DNA from: Thalassospira mesophila
GTDB taxonomy: Bacteria > Pseudomonadota > Alphaproteobacteria > Rhodospirillales > Thalassospiraceae
Length of the DNA: 64,000 nt
Direction of reading: 5' to 3'
Assembly: GCF_002115755.1 (NCBI RefSeq)
Contig: NZ_JFKA01000006.1
Span: 124,001-188,000 of the forward strand
Position 1 is the stretch's first letter, and each line of letters begins with the position of its first letter. A model generated the notes under the pieces. That model ran no database searches, was not told the origin of the DNA, and worked only from the letters and a program-made list of their open reading frames with translations. The translations under genes and the position numbers were made by a program. Below, piece after piece: positions 10,608 to 19,257 of the stretch.

Positions 10608-11912
10608 TTATTGCCCTTCCTGCCAGACAATGCCGGTCGGGAAGGTGTGGTCGATAATGCTTTGTGGTTTCATGGTAATAGAGAAGCCCGGTGCTGTTGG
10701 CGCAATGTAACGGCCATTGCGGATGGTGCAGGGGTCTTCGAAATGTTCGTGTAAATGGTCGACATATTCCAGAACCCGGTCTTCGAGGGACGCTGACACA
10801 CAGATATAATCGATCATGGACAGGTGCTGAACATATTCGCACAGGCCAACGCCCCCGGCATGCGGGCAGACCGGTTTGTTGAATTTTTTTGCCATCAGCA
10901 AAATCGCCATGATTTCGTTCACCCCGCCAACCCGGCAACTGTCAATTTGCACAACATCAATCGCATCGGCCTGAAGGAACTGTTTGAAGATGATGCGGTT
11001 CTGACAATGTTCGCCGGTGGCAACGCGAATGGGCGAAATACCATCGCGGATTTGTTTATGCCCCAAAATATCGTCAGGGCTGGTCGGTTCTTCGATAAAC
11101 CACGGGTCGTAAACGGCCAGTTCTTTCATCCACGAAATGGCTTGGTCTACTTCCCAGTTCTGGTTGGCATCGATCATTAATTTACGGTCCGCACCAATAA
11201 CATCGCGTGCGATCGCACAGCGGCGTTTATCGTCTTTGACGTCGACACCAACCTTAAGTTTGATATAGTTCCAGCCTTCATCAATGGCTTCCTGGCACAG
11301 GCGACGCAGTTTTTCGTCGCTATAGCCCAACCAGCCCGCCGATGTGGTATAGGCGGGGTACCCTTGCTGGCGCATTTCGTCGAACCGGGCCTGTTTGCCC
11401 GGTTCGGCGGCGCGCAAAATTTCAAGGGCATCGTCGCGGGTCAGCGCGTTGGTCAGATAGCGAAAATCAACGCAATCGACAAACTGTTCGGGCGTCATTT
11501 CGGCGACAAGCTGCCAAACCGGTTTGTTGGCAACCTTGCCCCACATATCCCAGATGGCATTGACAACCGCACCGGTTGCCAGATGCATCACCCCTTTGTC
11601 CGGGCCAAGCCAGCGTAACTGGCTGTCGCCGGTTAAATCGCGCCAGGTTTGTCCCATGTTGGTGGTAAGGTCGCCGAGCGATTTACCAATCAGCAAATGG
11701 GACATGGCCTTGATGGCGGCAACGCAAATATCATTGCCCCGGCCAATGGTAAAGGTCAGGCCGTGACCGGAAATATCGGCAGTGTCGGTTTCAATGATGA
11801 CATAGGCAGCCGAATAATCCGGATCCTTGTTCATTGCGTCCGACCCGTCTAGCTGACGTGATGTCGGAAACCGGATGTCGATTGCCTTGATCCCTGTGAT
11901 AACCGGATTCAT
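10608..11912 (-). CDS. fucD: L-fuconate dehydratase
   Basis: Enolase-superfamily enzyme (434 residues) that removes water from L-fuconate to give 2-keto-3-deoxy-L-fuconate. The active-site residues fall at the same numbers as in the characterised Xanthomonas enzyme: Lys218 and Lys220 in YIKLKVGV, metal ligands Asp248 (MIDANQNW), Glu274 (FIEEP) and Glu301 (TGEH), and the general base His351 in VCPHAGG. It is transcribed away from an IclR regulator, while the rest of the pathway lies beyond that regulator on the plus strand. It ends in its own intrinsic terminator. Enzymes of this group may also accept related acids such as L-galactonate or D-arabinonate. Confidence 0.95.
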   Translation of the reverse strand: MNPVITGIKAIDIRFPTSRQLDGSDAMNKDPDYSAAYVIIETDTADISGHGLTFTIGRGNDICVAAIKAMSHLLIGKSLGDLTTNMGQTWRDLTGDSQLRWLGPDKGVMHLATGAVVNAIWDMWGKVANKPVWQLVAEMTPEQFVDCVDFRYLTNALTRDDALEILRAAEPGKQARFDEMRQQGYPAYTTSAGWLGYSDEKLRRLCQEAIDEGWNYIKLKVGVDVKDDKRRCAIARDVIGADRKLMIDANQNWEVDQAISWMKELAVYDPWFIEEPTSPDDILGHKQIRDGISPIRVATGEHCQNRIIFKQFLQADAIDVVQIDSCRVGGVNEIMAILLMAKKFNKPVCPHAGGVGLCEYVQHLSMIDYICVSASLEDRVLEYVDHLHEHFEDPCTIRNGRYIAPTAPGFSITMKPQSIIDHTFPTGIVWQEGQ

Positions 11913-11948
11913 GCCCTGTGCCTCGTTATTTTATAAATGGAACATCGT

Positions 11949-11958
11949 TTTAAATATG
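11949..11958. promoter_or_regulatory. Shared motif TTTAAATATG, candidate IclR site 1
   Basis: In the 116-base gap between divergent fucD and the iclR-type gene. The same ten bases recur at 12907-12916 before the aldo-keto reductase operon, both times with GAA about nine bases earlier. Two promoters of one pathway sharing an A+T-rich ten-mer beside an IclR gene suggests the regulator's binding site. Confidence 0.4.
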
Positions 11959-12028
11959 GTGTATTTTGGTGCTTGGCAAGACCCGTTTTTTACGAAAAGC
12001 TGCGGCAGATGACGAACAAGGGTTAAAT

Positions 12029-12808
12029 ATGTCCGAAGATATCAAACGCGTCTACAAAGCCCCGGCCCTGGAAAAGGGGTTGGAGATTCTGGAAATTCTG
12101 GCAGCCGAGCGCCGCCCGATGAGCATGGGGGCGATTGCAAGCGCCCTTGGCCGGTCCAAAAGCGAGATTTTCCGGATGCTCTCGGTGCTCGAGCAAAAGG
12201 GATATCTGGAGCGCAAAGACGGATCAGAACTGTTTCATATTACCAACCATTTGTTCGAGCTTGGGATGCAGGTGTCGCCGGTTTCAACCCTGTTGGAAGC
12301 AGCCTTGCCGCAAATGCGCCGTTTGGCGGCACGGGTGGGGCAGTCGTGTCATTTGGCTGTGCCATCGCGCGACCAGATGGTGGTGATTGCCCGGGTTGAA
12401 AGCCCGGAAGCCATCGGGTTTTCGGTGCGGGTGGGCTATCGGCGCAGCTTGGCCGATTCCGGGTCTGGCAAAGTGTTGCTGGCATGGATGTCGCCCGAAC
12501 GGCGTGCGCCTTTGATGGAATATTTCGGCGAAAGACTGGGTGCATCGTTTAATGCCGAAGTATGGGAATATGAGCTAAAGGCCATTCGCGCCCGCGGATA
12601 TGTTGACGTGCAAAGTACTGCCACGGTTGGCATTATCGACGTGGGGGCGCCGGTATTGCAGGGCGATGGCGGCGAGATCCTTGCCAGCCTGACCATTCCC
12701 TATCTGGGCGGGCCAAGCACGCCATATAAAGTGGCCGATACGGTGCCTTTCATTGTTGAAACGGCACAGGAAATTACCCGACTGACCGGATCGCACGGCG
12801 GACTGTAA
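12029..12808 (+). CDS. IclR-family regulator of L-fucose catabolism
   Basis: 259-residue regulator: an N-terminal winged helix (ALEKGLEILEILAAERRPMSMGAIASALGRSKSEIFRMLSVLEQKGYLER) and a C-terminal GAF-like IclR ligand domain ending in LTIPYLGGPSTPYK. The frame continues 21 codons upstream without family similarity; the ATG at 12029 follows caagggttaa. It lies between divergent fucD and the aldo-keto reductase operon, which places it to control both, with a pathway acid such as L-fuconate or a 2-keto-3-deoxy acid as likely effector. The ligand is an inference. Confidence 0.88.
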   Translation: MSEDIKRVYKAPALEKGLEILEILAAERRPMSMGAIASALGRSKSEIFRMLSVLEQKGYLERKDGSELFHITNHLFELGMQVSPVSTLLEAALPQMRRLAARVGQSCHLAVPSRDQMVVIARVESPEAIGFSVRVGYRRSLADSGSGKVLLAWMSPERRAPLMEYFGERLGASFNAEVWEYELKAIRARGYVDVQSTATVGIIDVGAPVLQGDGGEILASLTIPYLGGPSTPYKVADTVPFIVETAQEITRLTGSHGGL

Positions 12809-12906
12809 AGCTCGTACCCTTTTAAAATAGCGCGATACAGGATGTTTATCGGTGGGTGTTTTACCCGTAATGGTCGTTTTGGTGTAAAATATAATTGAAA
12901 TGATAG

Positions 12907-12916
12907 TTTAAATATG
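12907..12916. promoter_or_regulatory. Shared motif TTTAAATATG, candidate IclR site 2
   Basis: Second exact copy of the ten-mer also found at 11949-11958, here about 50 bases before the aldo-keto reductase start, within an A+T-rich promoter-like stretch. It fits an IclR operator controlling the long fucose operon. Confidence 0.4.
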
Positions 12917-12963
12917 AAACGATCCCTTCCGTCGCAAAAAAGCGAGAGTGGGAGGATACGTTT

Positions 12964-14010
12964 ATGGCCCGTCAGAAGCGCCAAATTGGTAATACCGGTT
13001 TAGATGTTAGTGTTCTTGGTTTTGGCGGTGCGCCGCTTGGTAACATGTATCGCCCGCTTGACGATGCGCAGGCGCACGAGACCTTGCAGGTGGCATGGGA
13101 TTGCGGGTTTCGGTATTTCGATACCGCTCCGCGTTATGGCTATGGCCTGAGCGAGCGCCGCACCGGCGATTTTTTGCGCGGCCAGACCGAACCTTATATT
13201 CTGTCGACCAAGGTGGGCCGGTTGTTGCACCGGATTGACGGTGACATTCCTGCCGATCGCCCGTTTGTCGATGCGCTGCCGTTTGTTGAAGTTTACGATT
13301 ACAGCTATGACGCGGTTATGCGCTCGGTCGAGGATAGCTGGCAGCGGCTGGGCCTGCGCCGCATCGACATTGCCTATATTCATGATATCGGCAGCCTGAC
13401 CCATGGCAAGGATGCCCACCCGCGCCTGATGCGTGATGCCATGGAAGGCGGTGCGCGCGCGCTGGACGAGCTTAAAAAGGCCGGGTTGATCGGGGCCTAT
13501 GGCCTTGGTGTCAATGAATGGGAAGTTTGCCTTGAAGCCCTGAAATCCACCGATATGGATGTTTTCCTGCTGGCCGGGCGCTATACGCTGCTCGAACAGG
13601 AAGCGCAGGAAAGCTTCCTGCCCGAATGTTTGCGCCGCAATGCATCGGTCGTGGTTGGCGGGGCGTTTAATTCCGGCATACTGGTGACCGGTCCCAAGCC
13701 GGGGGCGAAATATGATTATGAAGATGCTCCGCAGCATATTCTTGATCGTGCCACAAAAATTGAGCAGATTTGCACCGACCATAACGTGCCCTTGCCTGCC
13801 GCGGCCCTGCAATTTCCGCTTACCCACCCCGCTGTTGTATCGGTTATTCCCGGTGCCAGTTCGCCGCGCCATGTGACACAGGCGGTTGAGTGGGCAGAAT
13901 TGCCAATTCCATCTGCCCTGTGGCGCGATTTGCGTGAACAGGGGCTGTTGCGCGCCGATGTGCCCGTGCCCGGTGAAGATTTGCTGGCAGGTGGCGGGGA
14001 TGCATCGTGA
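12964..14010 (+). CDS. Aldo-keto reductase, probable L-fucose (D-threo-aldose) 1-dehydrogenase
   Basis: 348-residue NAD(P)-dependent aldo-keto reductase whose likely role is oxidation of L-fucose to its 1,5-lactone, the first step of the pathway. The catalytic tetrad is visible: Asp53 and Tyr58 in YFDTAPRYGYGLSE, Lys83 in LSTKVGR and His140 in AYIHD. The C-terminal VVSVIPGASSPRHV is the usual cofactor-binding segment. A clear Shine-Dalgarno (gggagga) precedes ATG 12964. It is the first gene of an eight-gene plus-strand run, overlaps the lactonase gene by one base, and belongs to the D-threo-aldose dehydrogenase subgroup. The substrate is supported by the surrounding complete pathway. Confidence 0.87.
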   Translation: MARQKRQIGNTGLDVSVLGFGGAPLGNMYRPLDDAQAHETLQVAWDCGFRYFDTAPRYGYGLSERRTGDFLRGQTEPYILSTKVGRLLHRIDGDIPADRPFVDALPFVEVYDYSYDAVMRSVEDSWQRLGLRRIDIAYIHDIGSLTHGKDAHPRLMRDAMEGGARALDELKKAGLIGAYGLGVNEWEVCLEALKSTDMDVFLLAGRYTLLEQEAQESFLPECLRRNASVVVGGAFNSGILVTGPKPGAKYDYEDAPQHILDRATKIEQICTDHNVPLPAAALQFPLTHPAVVSVIPGASSPRHVTQAVEWAELPIPSALWRDLREQGLLRADVPVPGEDLLAGGGDAS

Positions 14011-14867
14011 TGGCAAATGATATTGCCTTGATCGACGCCCACCAGCATTTCTGGCAAATCGATCGCGGGGATTATGGTTGGCTAACGCCGGAATTAACCG
14101 CCCTTTATCGCGATTTTTTGCCAGACGACCTTGCCCCGATTTTAACCGGGCAGGGCATTGCCAGAACCGTTCTGGTGCAGGCAGCCCCCAGCGTGGATGA
14201 AACCGGTTTTATGCTGTCGCTGGCCAGTGCGCATGATTTTATTGCCGGTGTGGTGGGCTGGGTGGATTTTGAAAACCCCGAAGCCGCCCTTGCCGATATT
14301 GCGCGGTGGTCCAAATACGACAAATTTGTCGGTGTGCGGCCCATGATACAGGATATTGAAGACCCGGCATGGATGTTGCGCGCCGATTTCGCCCCGATAT
14401 ATGAGGCCTTGATTGCGCGAAACCTTGCCTTTGACGCGCTGGTGCATCCGCGCCATTTGGCCAATTTGCAAATTCTGGCGCGGCGCTATGCCAGCTTGCG
14501 TATCGTGATTGACCATGCCGCCAAACCCAAAATTCGCAATGGTATTCATGGCCCCGATGCCTATGTCGAATGGGCGCGCATGATGGGTGAATTTACCGCA
14601 CTTAAAAATGTGTATTGCAAGGTTTCGGGCCTGTTGACCGAGGCGGCACCCCATGCGGGCTTGCATGATTTGAAACCTTATCTGGATCATCTGCCCCGGG
14701 TTTTTGGCCCGGACCGGTTGATGTGGGGCAGCGATTGGCCGGTTTTGGGCATGGCTGCAAATTATGCTGACTGGGTGAAAATGACCCGGCAGTGGCTGGG
14801 CGCGTTTGCGCCAAAAGACGTTGAAAAGATTGCCGGAAAAACGGCAACGCAATTTTACCGATTGTAA
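14010..14867 (+). CDS. L-fuconolactone hydrolase (amidohydrolase 2 family)
   Basis: 285-residue TIM-barrel hydrolase of the COG3618 type. IDAHQHFW near the N-terminus gives the first metal histidines, IVIDHAAKPKI the next, and MWGSDWPVLG the conserved aspartate. It would open L-fucono-lactone to L-fuconate, the substrate of FucD. The start is the ATG at 14010, whose A is the last base of the preceding stop (TGATG); a GTG one codon earlier is possible. The lactone specificity is inferred from its position between the dehydrogenase and the transporter and from the family. Confidence 0.88.
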   Translation: MANDIALIDAHQHFWQIDRGDYGWLTPELTALYRDFLPDDLAPILTGQGIARTVLVQAAPSVDETGFMLSLASAHDFIAGVVGWVDFENPEAALADIARWSKYDKFVGVRPMIQDIEDPAWMLRADFAPIYEALIARNLAFDALVHPRHLANLQILARRYASLRIVIDHAAKPKIRNGIHGPDAYVEWARMMGEFTALKNVYCKVSGLLTEAAPHAGLHDLKPYLDHLPRVFGPDRLMWGSDWPVLGMAANYADWVKMTRQWLGAFAPKDVEKIAGKTATQFYRL

Positions 14868-14871
14868 TTAA

Positions 14872-14889
14872 ATGCCGGTCAAAACCGGC
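14872..14889 (+). other. Short perfect stem-loop between lactonase and binding-protein genes
   Basis: Perfect seven-pair stem TGCCGGT/ACCGGCA with a four-base loop, starting four bases after the lactonase stop and ending just before the Shine-Dalgarno ggagg of the binding-protein gene. There is no T-run, so it is more likely an mRNA processing or stability element than a terminator. Confidence 0.45.
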
Positions 14890-14909
14890 AGATCACGGAG
14901 GCTACGTTC

Positions 14910-16247
14910 ATGAAAATAGGAAACAGGGCGTTTCTGTTTGGAAGTGCCATGTCGGCTGTCATTCTGTGCGGTGCGGGCCAGGCGGCCTTTGCCAAGGATG
15001 AAGTCATGGGGGATTTTTCGGGGGTAACCCTGAAAGCCAAGTTTATTGGCGGCAACCAGTACGAACCGCTTTATGCGCGCATTACCGACTGGGAAAAAGC
15101 CACCGGTGGCAAGGTTGAAATCATTTCAAAGAAAAGTCACTTTGAAATCGACAAGGAAATCAAATCCGATATCGCAGCGGGATCGACCGACTGGTGTGTG
15201 GGCTATAACCATGTCAGTTTTGCGCCGCAATATACCAATTTGTATACCGATTTGACGCCGTATATCCCGCAAGATACGCTTGATAAATACAACCCGTCTT
15301 TTATCGAAGCCGCCACCATTAACGGTGAATTGCAAATGTTGCCGCGCGCGCAGTTTGACGTTAGCGCGCTTTATTATCGCAAAAGCCTGTATGCCGACCC
15401 GAAAAACCAGAAGGCATTCAAGGAAAAATACGGCTACGCCCTGACCCCGCCCGATACCTTTGACCAGTTCAAGGATCAGGCGATTTTCTTTGCCGACCCG
15501 CCCAATTTTTACGGCACGCAATATGCTGGCAAGGAAGAGGCGGTTGTGGGCCGGTTTTACGAATTACTGGTCGCCGATGGCGGGCAGATGTTTGATAAAG
15601 ACTGGAAGCCGACCTTTAATTCAGAATCAGGCCAGCAGGCCCTGCAATGGTTTGTTGACCTTTACAAGGCCAAAGCCGTGCCGCCGGGTGTTTTGTCCTA
15701 TGTCTGGGATGATCTGGGCAGCGGGTTTGCCAGCGGCTCGGTCGCACTTGACCTTGATTGGCCGGGTTGGGCCAGCTATTTCAACGATCCCAAACAGTCC
15801 AAGGTGGCGGGTGACGTTGGCGTGATTGTGCAGCCCAAGGGCAGCAGCGGTAAACGTACCGGCTGGTCGGGGATGCATGGTTTTTCCATGACCAAGGATT
15901 GCGGTGACAAAAAAGCCGCCGCGTCGCTGATCTGGTTTTTAACCAACCATGACAGCCAGCTGTTTGAAGCCCAGAAAGGCCCGCTTCCAACCCGCACCAA
16001 GGTGTGGGACGATTTGATCGCCCAGGTCAAGGAAAGCGGCGATACCTATCGCGGGGAAGTTTTGACAGCCTTTCAGGAAGCCTCAAAACATGCCTTTGCG
16101 GTGCCGAAATTCCCGGAATGGGTCGAAAGCACCAACCTGATTTATCCTGAACTTCAGGCCGCGATTGTGGGCGACAAAACTGTCAAGGAAGCCCTTGATG
16201 ACGCCGCAGAACGTGTGGGCGACATGATGGCCGATTACGGATACTGA
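14910..16247 (+). CDS. Sugar ABC transporter periplasmic binding protein (CUT1)
   Basis: 445-residue extracellular solute-binding protein of family 1. It starts with a signal peptide (MKIGNRAFLFGSAMSAVILCGAGQAAFA, AFA cleavage) and shows the family landmarks LYYRKSLYADP, PPDTFDQFKDQA, ALDLDWPGWASYF and GWSGMHGFSM. It feeds the two permeases and ATPase that follow, and from context probably binds L-fucose or a fucose-containing oligosaccharide. A strong Shine-Dalgarno (ggagg) precedes the ATG, and two stem-loops behind the gene would favour its expression over the permeases. Confidence 0.92.
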   Translation: MKIGNRAFLFGSAMSAVILCGAGQAAFAKDEVMGDFSGVTLKAKFIGGNQYEPLYARITDWEKATGGKVEIISKKSHFEIDKEIKSDIAAGSTDWCVGYNHVSFAPQYTNLYTDLTPYIPQDTLDKYNPSFIEAATINGELQMLPRAQFDVSALYYRKSLYADPKNQKAFKEKYGYALTPPDTFDQFKDQAIFFADPPNFYGTQYAGKEEAVVGRFYELLVADGGQMFDKDWKPTFNSESGQQALQWFVDLYKAKAVPPGVLSYVWDDLGSGFASGSVALDLDWPGWASYFNDPKQSKVAGDVGVIVQPKGSSGKRTGWSGMHGFSMTKDCGDKKAAASLIWFLTNHDSQLFEAQKGPLPTRTKVWDDLIAQVKESGDTYRGEVLTAFQEASKHAFAVPKFPEWVESTNLIYPELQAAIVGDKTVKEALDDAAERVGDMMADYGY

Positions 16248-16274
16248 TCGGCCCATCGCTAAAACAAGCTCCCT

Positions 16275-16348
16275 CCCGATGGTGTGCCATATCTTTTAAC
16301 CATCGGGATTTTGGGGCGGTTGACCCAAATATCAGCCGCCCTTTTTTC
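16275..16348 (+). terminator. Tandem stem-loops between binding-protein and permease genes
   Basis: Hairpin 1 has arms cccgatggt and accatcggg (16275-16307) followed by ATTTT. Hairpin 2 pairs ggggcggt with gccgcccc-type sequence (16313-16341) and is followed by a run of six T and more pyrimidines. The second is a good intrinsic terminator. Such partial terminators after a binding-protein gene commonly set its excess over the membrane subunits. Confidence 0.75.
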
Positions 16349-16383
16349 CCTTTTTCAGTTCATTTTTCGCGGTTGCCGAGCGC

Positions 16384-17277
16384 ATGAAACGCAAATTTCT
16401 CAGCCCGCCAGTTTTGCTGCTGCTGCCTGCGATGATTATTATCGCCGCCGTGGTACTGGTGCCGCTGCTTCTATCGCTTTACACCAGCTTTACGCCCTTC
16501 AAATTAACCCGGCCCGATACCCTGTATCGCTGGATCGGGGTGCGTAACTATATGCGCCTGTTTGAAGATTATTATTTTTGGGCTGCTTTCCTTCGAACCT
16601 TTGTGGTTCTGACCATTGCCCTGAACGTTGAAATGCTGTTGGGGCTTGGTTTGGCCGTGCTGGTCAACAAGGCGGTGTCGGGCCAGCGTGCCCTGCGCAC
16701 CATCATGATGTTCCCGATGATGTTTTCGCCGATCCTGGTCGGTTTCCAGTTTAAATTCATGTTTAACGACACGGTCGGGCTGGTTAACAACGCCCTGCAA
16801 AGCATGGGTATGGAACGGGTTATTCCGTGGCTGGTTGATGAACATCTGGCGTTATTTTCCATTTTAACTGCCGAAATATGGTCTTCGACCTCGGTTTTTG
16901 CAATTTTGATTTTGGCCGGTTTAATGGCGATCCCGCGTGATCCGCTTGAAGCCGCCCGGGTCGATGGTTGCACGCCGTGGCAAACATTTCGCCATATCAC
17001 CCTGCCATATCTGATGCCGTTCATGTTTATCGCCATGACAATCCGCTCGCTTGATATCGCACGTGCCTACGACATTGTGCAGATCATGACGGCGGGCGGC
17101 CCGGCGCGCAGAACCGAACTGCTTTGGACGATGATTTCGCGGTCAGGTTATGTCGATGCCAATATGGGGCTGGCCAATGCGATGGCCTATATCTCGATCC
17201 TGTTGTCGATTTTCTTCACCTTTTATTTCTTTCGCAAACTGATGGCGGCACGCCGCTATATGGGGGGTGCGCAATGA
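16384..17277 (+). CDS. Sugar ABC transporter permease (MalF/UgpA type)
   Basis: 297-residue inner-membrane permease with six hydrophobic segments. The coupling-helix motif of binding-protein-dependent permeases reads EAARVDGCTPWQTFRHITLPYL near residues 192-213. The last bases overlap the start of the second permease (ATGA), so the two are translationally coupled. The partner ATPase and binding protein flank it. Substrate inferred as L-fucose or fucosides from the operon. Confidence 0.92.
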   Translation: MKRKFLSPPVLLLLPAMIIIAAVVLVPLLLSLYTSFTPFKLTRPDTLYRWIGVRNYMRLFEDYYFWAAFLRTFVVLTIALNVEMLLGLGLAVLVNKAVSGQRALRTIMMFPMMFSPILVGFQFKFMFNDTVGLVNNALQSMGMERVIPWLVDEHLALFSILTAEIWSSTSVFAILILAGLMAIPRDPLEAARVDGCTPWQTFRHITLPYLMPFMFIAMTIRSLDIARAYDIVQIMTAGGPARRTELLWTMISRSGYVDANMGLANAMAYISILLSIFFTFYFFRKLMAARRYMGGAQ

Positions 17278-18137
17278 TGGTATCGCATGGGACACGCAAG
17301 ATTTACCTGAAATGGTGCCGCTGGATCGGAACATTTCTGGCGATGTCGGCCATTTGCATTCCCGGTTTGTGGATTGTGCTGTCGTCTTTTCGGCCCAATG
17401 TCGAAATTCTGGCAAAACCGGCTGTGTGGATCCCGCAGGATCTGAATTTTGACCATTATGCGGCCATTTTCAGCTCCGATCCCGGTCAGGGGGCGGTGCC
17501 GGTCTGGAGCTATTTTCAGAACTCGCTGATCATTGCCACCACCAGCACGTTGATTGCCTTGCTGATTGGCATGGCCGGTGGATATGCCTTTGCGCGCTAT
17601 AGCTTCAAGGGCAAAGACACGATGTTTTTAGGCTTTATGCTGTCGCGGACCGTGCCGGGCATTGCGCTGTCGTTGCCGTTATTCATGGTTTATGCGCGCC
17701 TGGGCATTATCGATACCGATTTTGGCATGATCCTGATTTACGTGGCGCTCAACCTGCCTTTCACCATCTGGCTGATTGACGGCTTTTTTCGCCAGGTCCC
17801 GCAGGAGCTTAATCAGGCCGCGCAGATTGATGGCTGTACGCCGTGGCAGGCGTTTTGGCTGGTGGAATTTCCGCTGGCGAAATCGGGCATTGCCTCGGCC
17901 GGTATTTTTGCCTTCCTGACCAGCTGGAACGAATTTGCCCTGGCAAGCCAGTTAACGCGATCAACCGCGTCTAAAACGCTGCCGGTCGGGCTGCTCGATT
18001 TTACATCGGAATTTACCATTAACTGGGGCGGAATGTGTGCGCTGGCGGTGATTATGATCGTGCCCGCATTGCTTCTGACCTTCATTGTGCAAAAACACCT
18101 TGTGGCCGGCCTTACCTTTGGCGGCGTCAAAGGCTAA
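17274..18137 (+). CDS. Sugar ABC transporter permease (MalG/UgpE type)
   Basis: 287-residue permease with six membrane segments and the EAA motif in LNQAAQIDGCTPWQAFWLVEFPLAKSG. The open frame extends 50 codons upstream, but that part is the other frame of the first permease; ATG 17274 overlaps the preceding stop as ATGA and begins MMVSHGTRKIYLKW. It completes the membrane channel of the CUT1 importer. Confidence 0.92.
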   Translation: MMVSHGTRKIYLKWCRWIGTFLAMSAICIPGLWIVLSSFRPNVEILAKPAVWIPQDLNFDHYAAIFSSDPGQGAVPVWSYFQNSLIIATTSTLIALLIGMAGGYAFARYSFKGKDTMFLGFMLSRTVPGIALSLPLFMVYARLGIIDTDFGMILIYVALNLPFTIWLIDGFFRQVPQELNQAAQIDGCTPWQAFWLVEFPLAKSGIASAGIFAFLTSWNEFALASQLTRSTASKTLPVGLLDFTSEFTINWGGMCALAVIMIVPALLLTFIVQKHLVAGLTFGGVKG

Positions 18138-18159
18138 CCGGAACGGCAGGAATAGACAA

Positions 18160-19245
18160 ATGGCTACTGTTACTCTTGAAAAAGTCGTCAAACGGTATGG
18201 GCCGATTGACGTTGTTCATGGCATCGACCTTGAGATTGGCCATGGTGAATTTGTGGTGCTGGTGGGCCCGTCGGGCTGTGGCAAATCGACCACGCTGCGC
18301 ATGATTGCGGGGCTGGAGGAAATTTCCGGCGGGGCGGTAAAAATTGGCGAAAATATCGTCAATGATTTGCCACCACGGGATCGTAACGTCTCGATGGTGT
18401 TTCAGAATTACGCGCTGTATCCGCATATGACGGTGGCGGAAAATCTGGGCTTTAGCCTGAAAATTGCCAAACGCAGCAAAGACGATATTGAAAAACGTGT
18501 CGCCGAAGCCGCCGCCATTTTGGGCCTTGGCGATTTGATGGAACGTTTGCCCGGCCAGCTTTCGGGCGGGCAGCGCCAGCGTGTGGCAATGGGCCGTGCC
18601 ATTGTGCGCCACCCCGATGTGTTTTTGTTCGACGAACCGCTATCGAACCTGGATGCCAAATTGCGCACCCAGATGCGGACCGAGATTAAAAAGCTGCATC
18701 AAAAGGTTAAAACCACCGTTATTTACGTGACCCACGACCAGATCGAAGCCATGACATTGGCCGACCGGATTGTGATTATGCGCGGTGGGCATATTGTACA
18801 GGTCGGCACCCCGATGGATATTTTCCATAACCCGGCCAACCTGTTTGTCGCCCAGTTTATTGGCAGCCCGCCGATGAATTTGGCCGAGGGGATTGTCGGC
18901 AGTAACGGCAAACTTACCCTTGCCAATGGGGATGTTTTAACACTTGCGCCCGATATGGCCGCCCGTGTGCCCGAAGGCACGGCTGTTACCCTTGGCGTGC
19001 GGGCCGAAGACCTTGCGATTGACGGGCATGGCCGCATTGGCAGCCATATCAGCACCATCAAAGCGGCGGTTAATTTGACCGAACCGCTTGGCAATGAAAG
19101 CCTTGTGTTCTTTGAATATGGCGGATCAGAATGGGTGACGCGGATGTTTAACCCGCGCGATATTGCGCCGGGCGAAACCATAACCCTGCATGTGAATATG
19201 GAAAGCATCCATCTGTTCGATAAAACCACCGAAAAGCGGCTGTAA
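18160..19245 (+). CDS. Sugar ABC transporter ATPase (MalK/UgpC type)
   Basis: 361-residue ATPase of the CUT1 importer. Walker A is GPSGCGKST (residues about 37-45), the signature is LSGGQRQRVAMGRAIVRHPDVFLFDEPLSNLDAKLR with Walker B, and the switch histidine is in VTHDQ. A C-terminal TOBE-type regulatory domain begins near residue 240 (PPMNLAEGIV). ATG 18160 starts the family-typical MATVTLEKVVKRYG; an upstream ATG in frame adds 25 unrelated residues inside the intergenic gap. It may be shared with other CUT1 systems, as MalK-type ATPases often are. Confidence 0.92.
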   Translation: MATVTLEKVVKRYGPIDVVHGIDLEIGHGEFVVLVGPSGCGKSTTLRMIAGLEEISGGAVKIGENIVNDLPPRDRNVSMVFQNYALYPHMTVAENLGFSLKIAKRSKDDIEKRVAEAAAILGLGDLMERLPGQLSGGQRQRVAMGRAIVRHPDVFLFDEPLSNLDAKLRTQMRTEIKKLHQKVKTTVIYVTHDQIEAMTLADRIVIMRGGHIVQVGTPMDIFHNPANLFVAQFIGSPPMNLAEGIVGSNGKLTLANGDVLTLAPDMAARVPEGTAVTLGVRAEDLAIDGHGRIGSHISTIKAAVNLTEPLGNESLVFFEYGGSEWVTRMFNPRDIAPGETITLHVNMESIHLFDKTTEKRL

Positions 19246-19257
19246 GGGGGGCTTATC

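Noticed and set aside
13000-14016. 338-codon open frame on the minus strand opposite the aldo-keto reductase
   Set aside because: Fully antisense to a gene with an intact catalytic tetrad; its translation is rich in Arg, His and Gln without family features, typical of a shadow frame in G+C-rich DNA.
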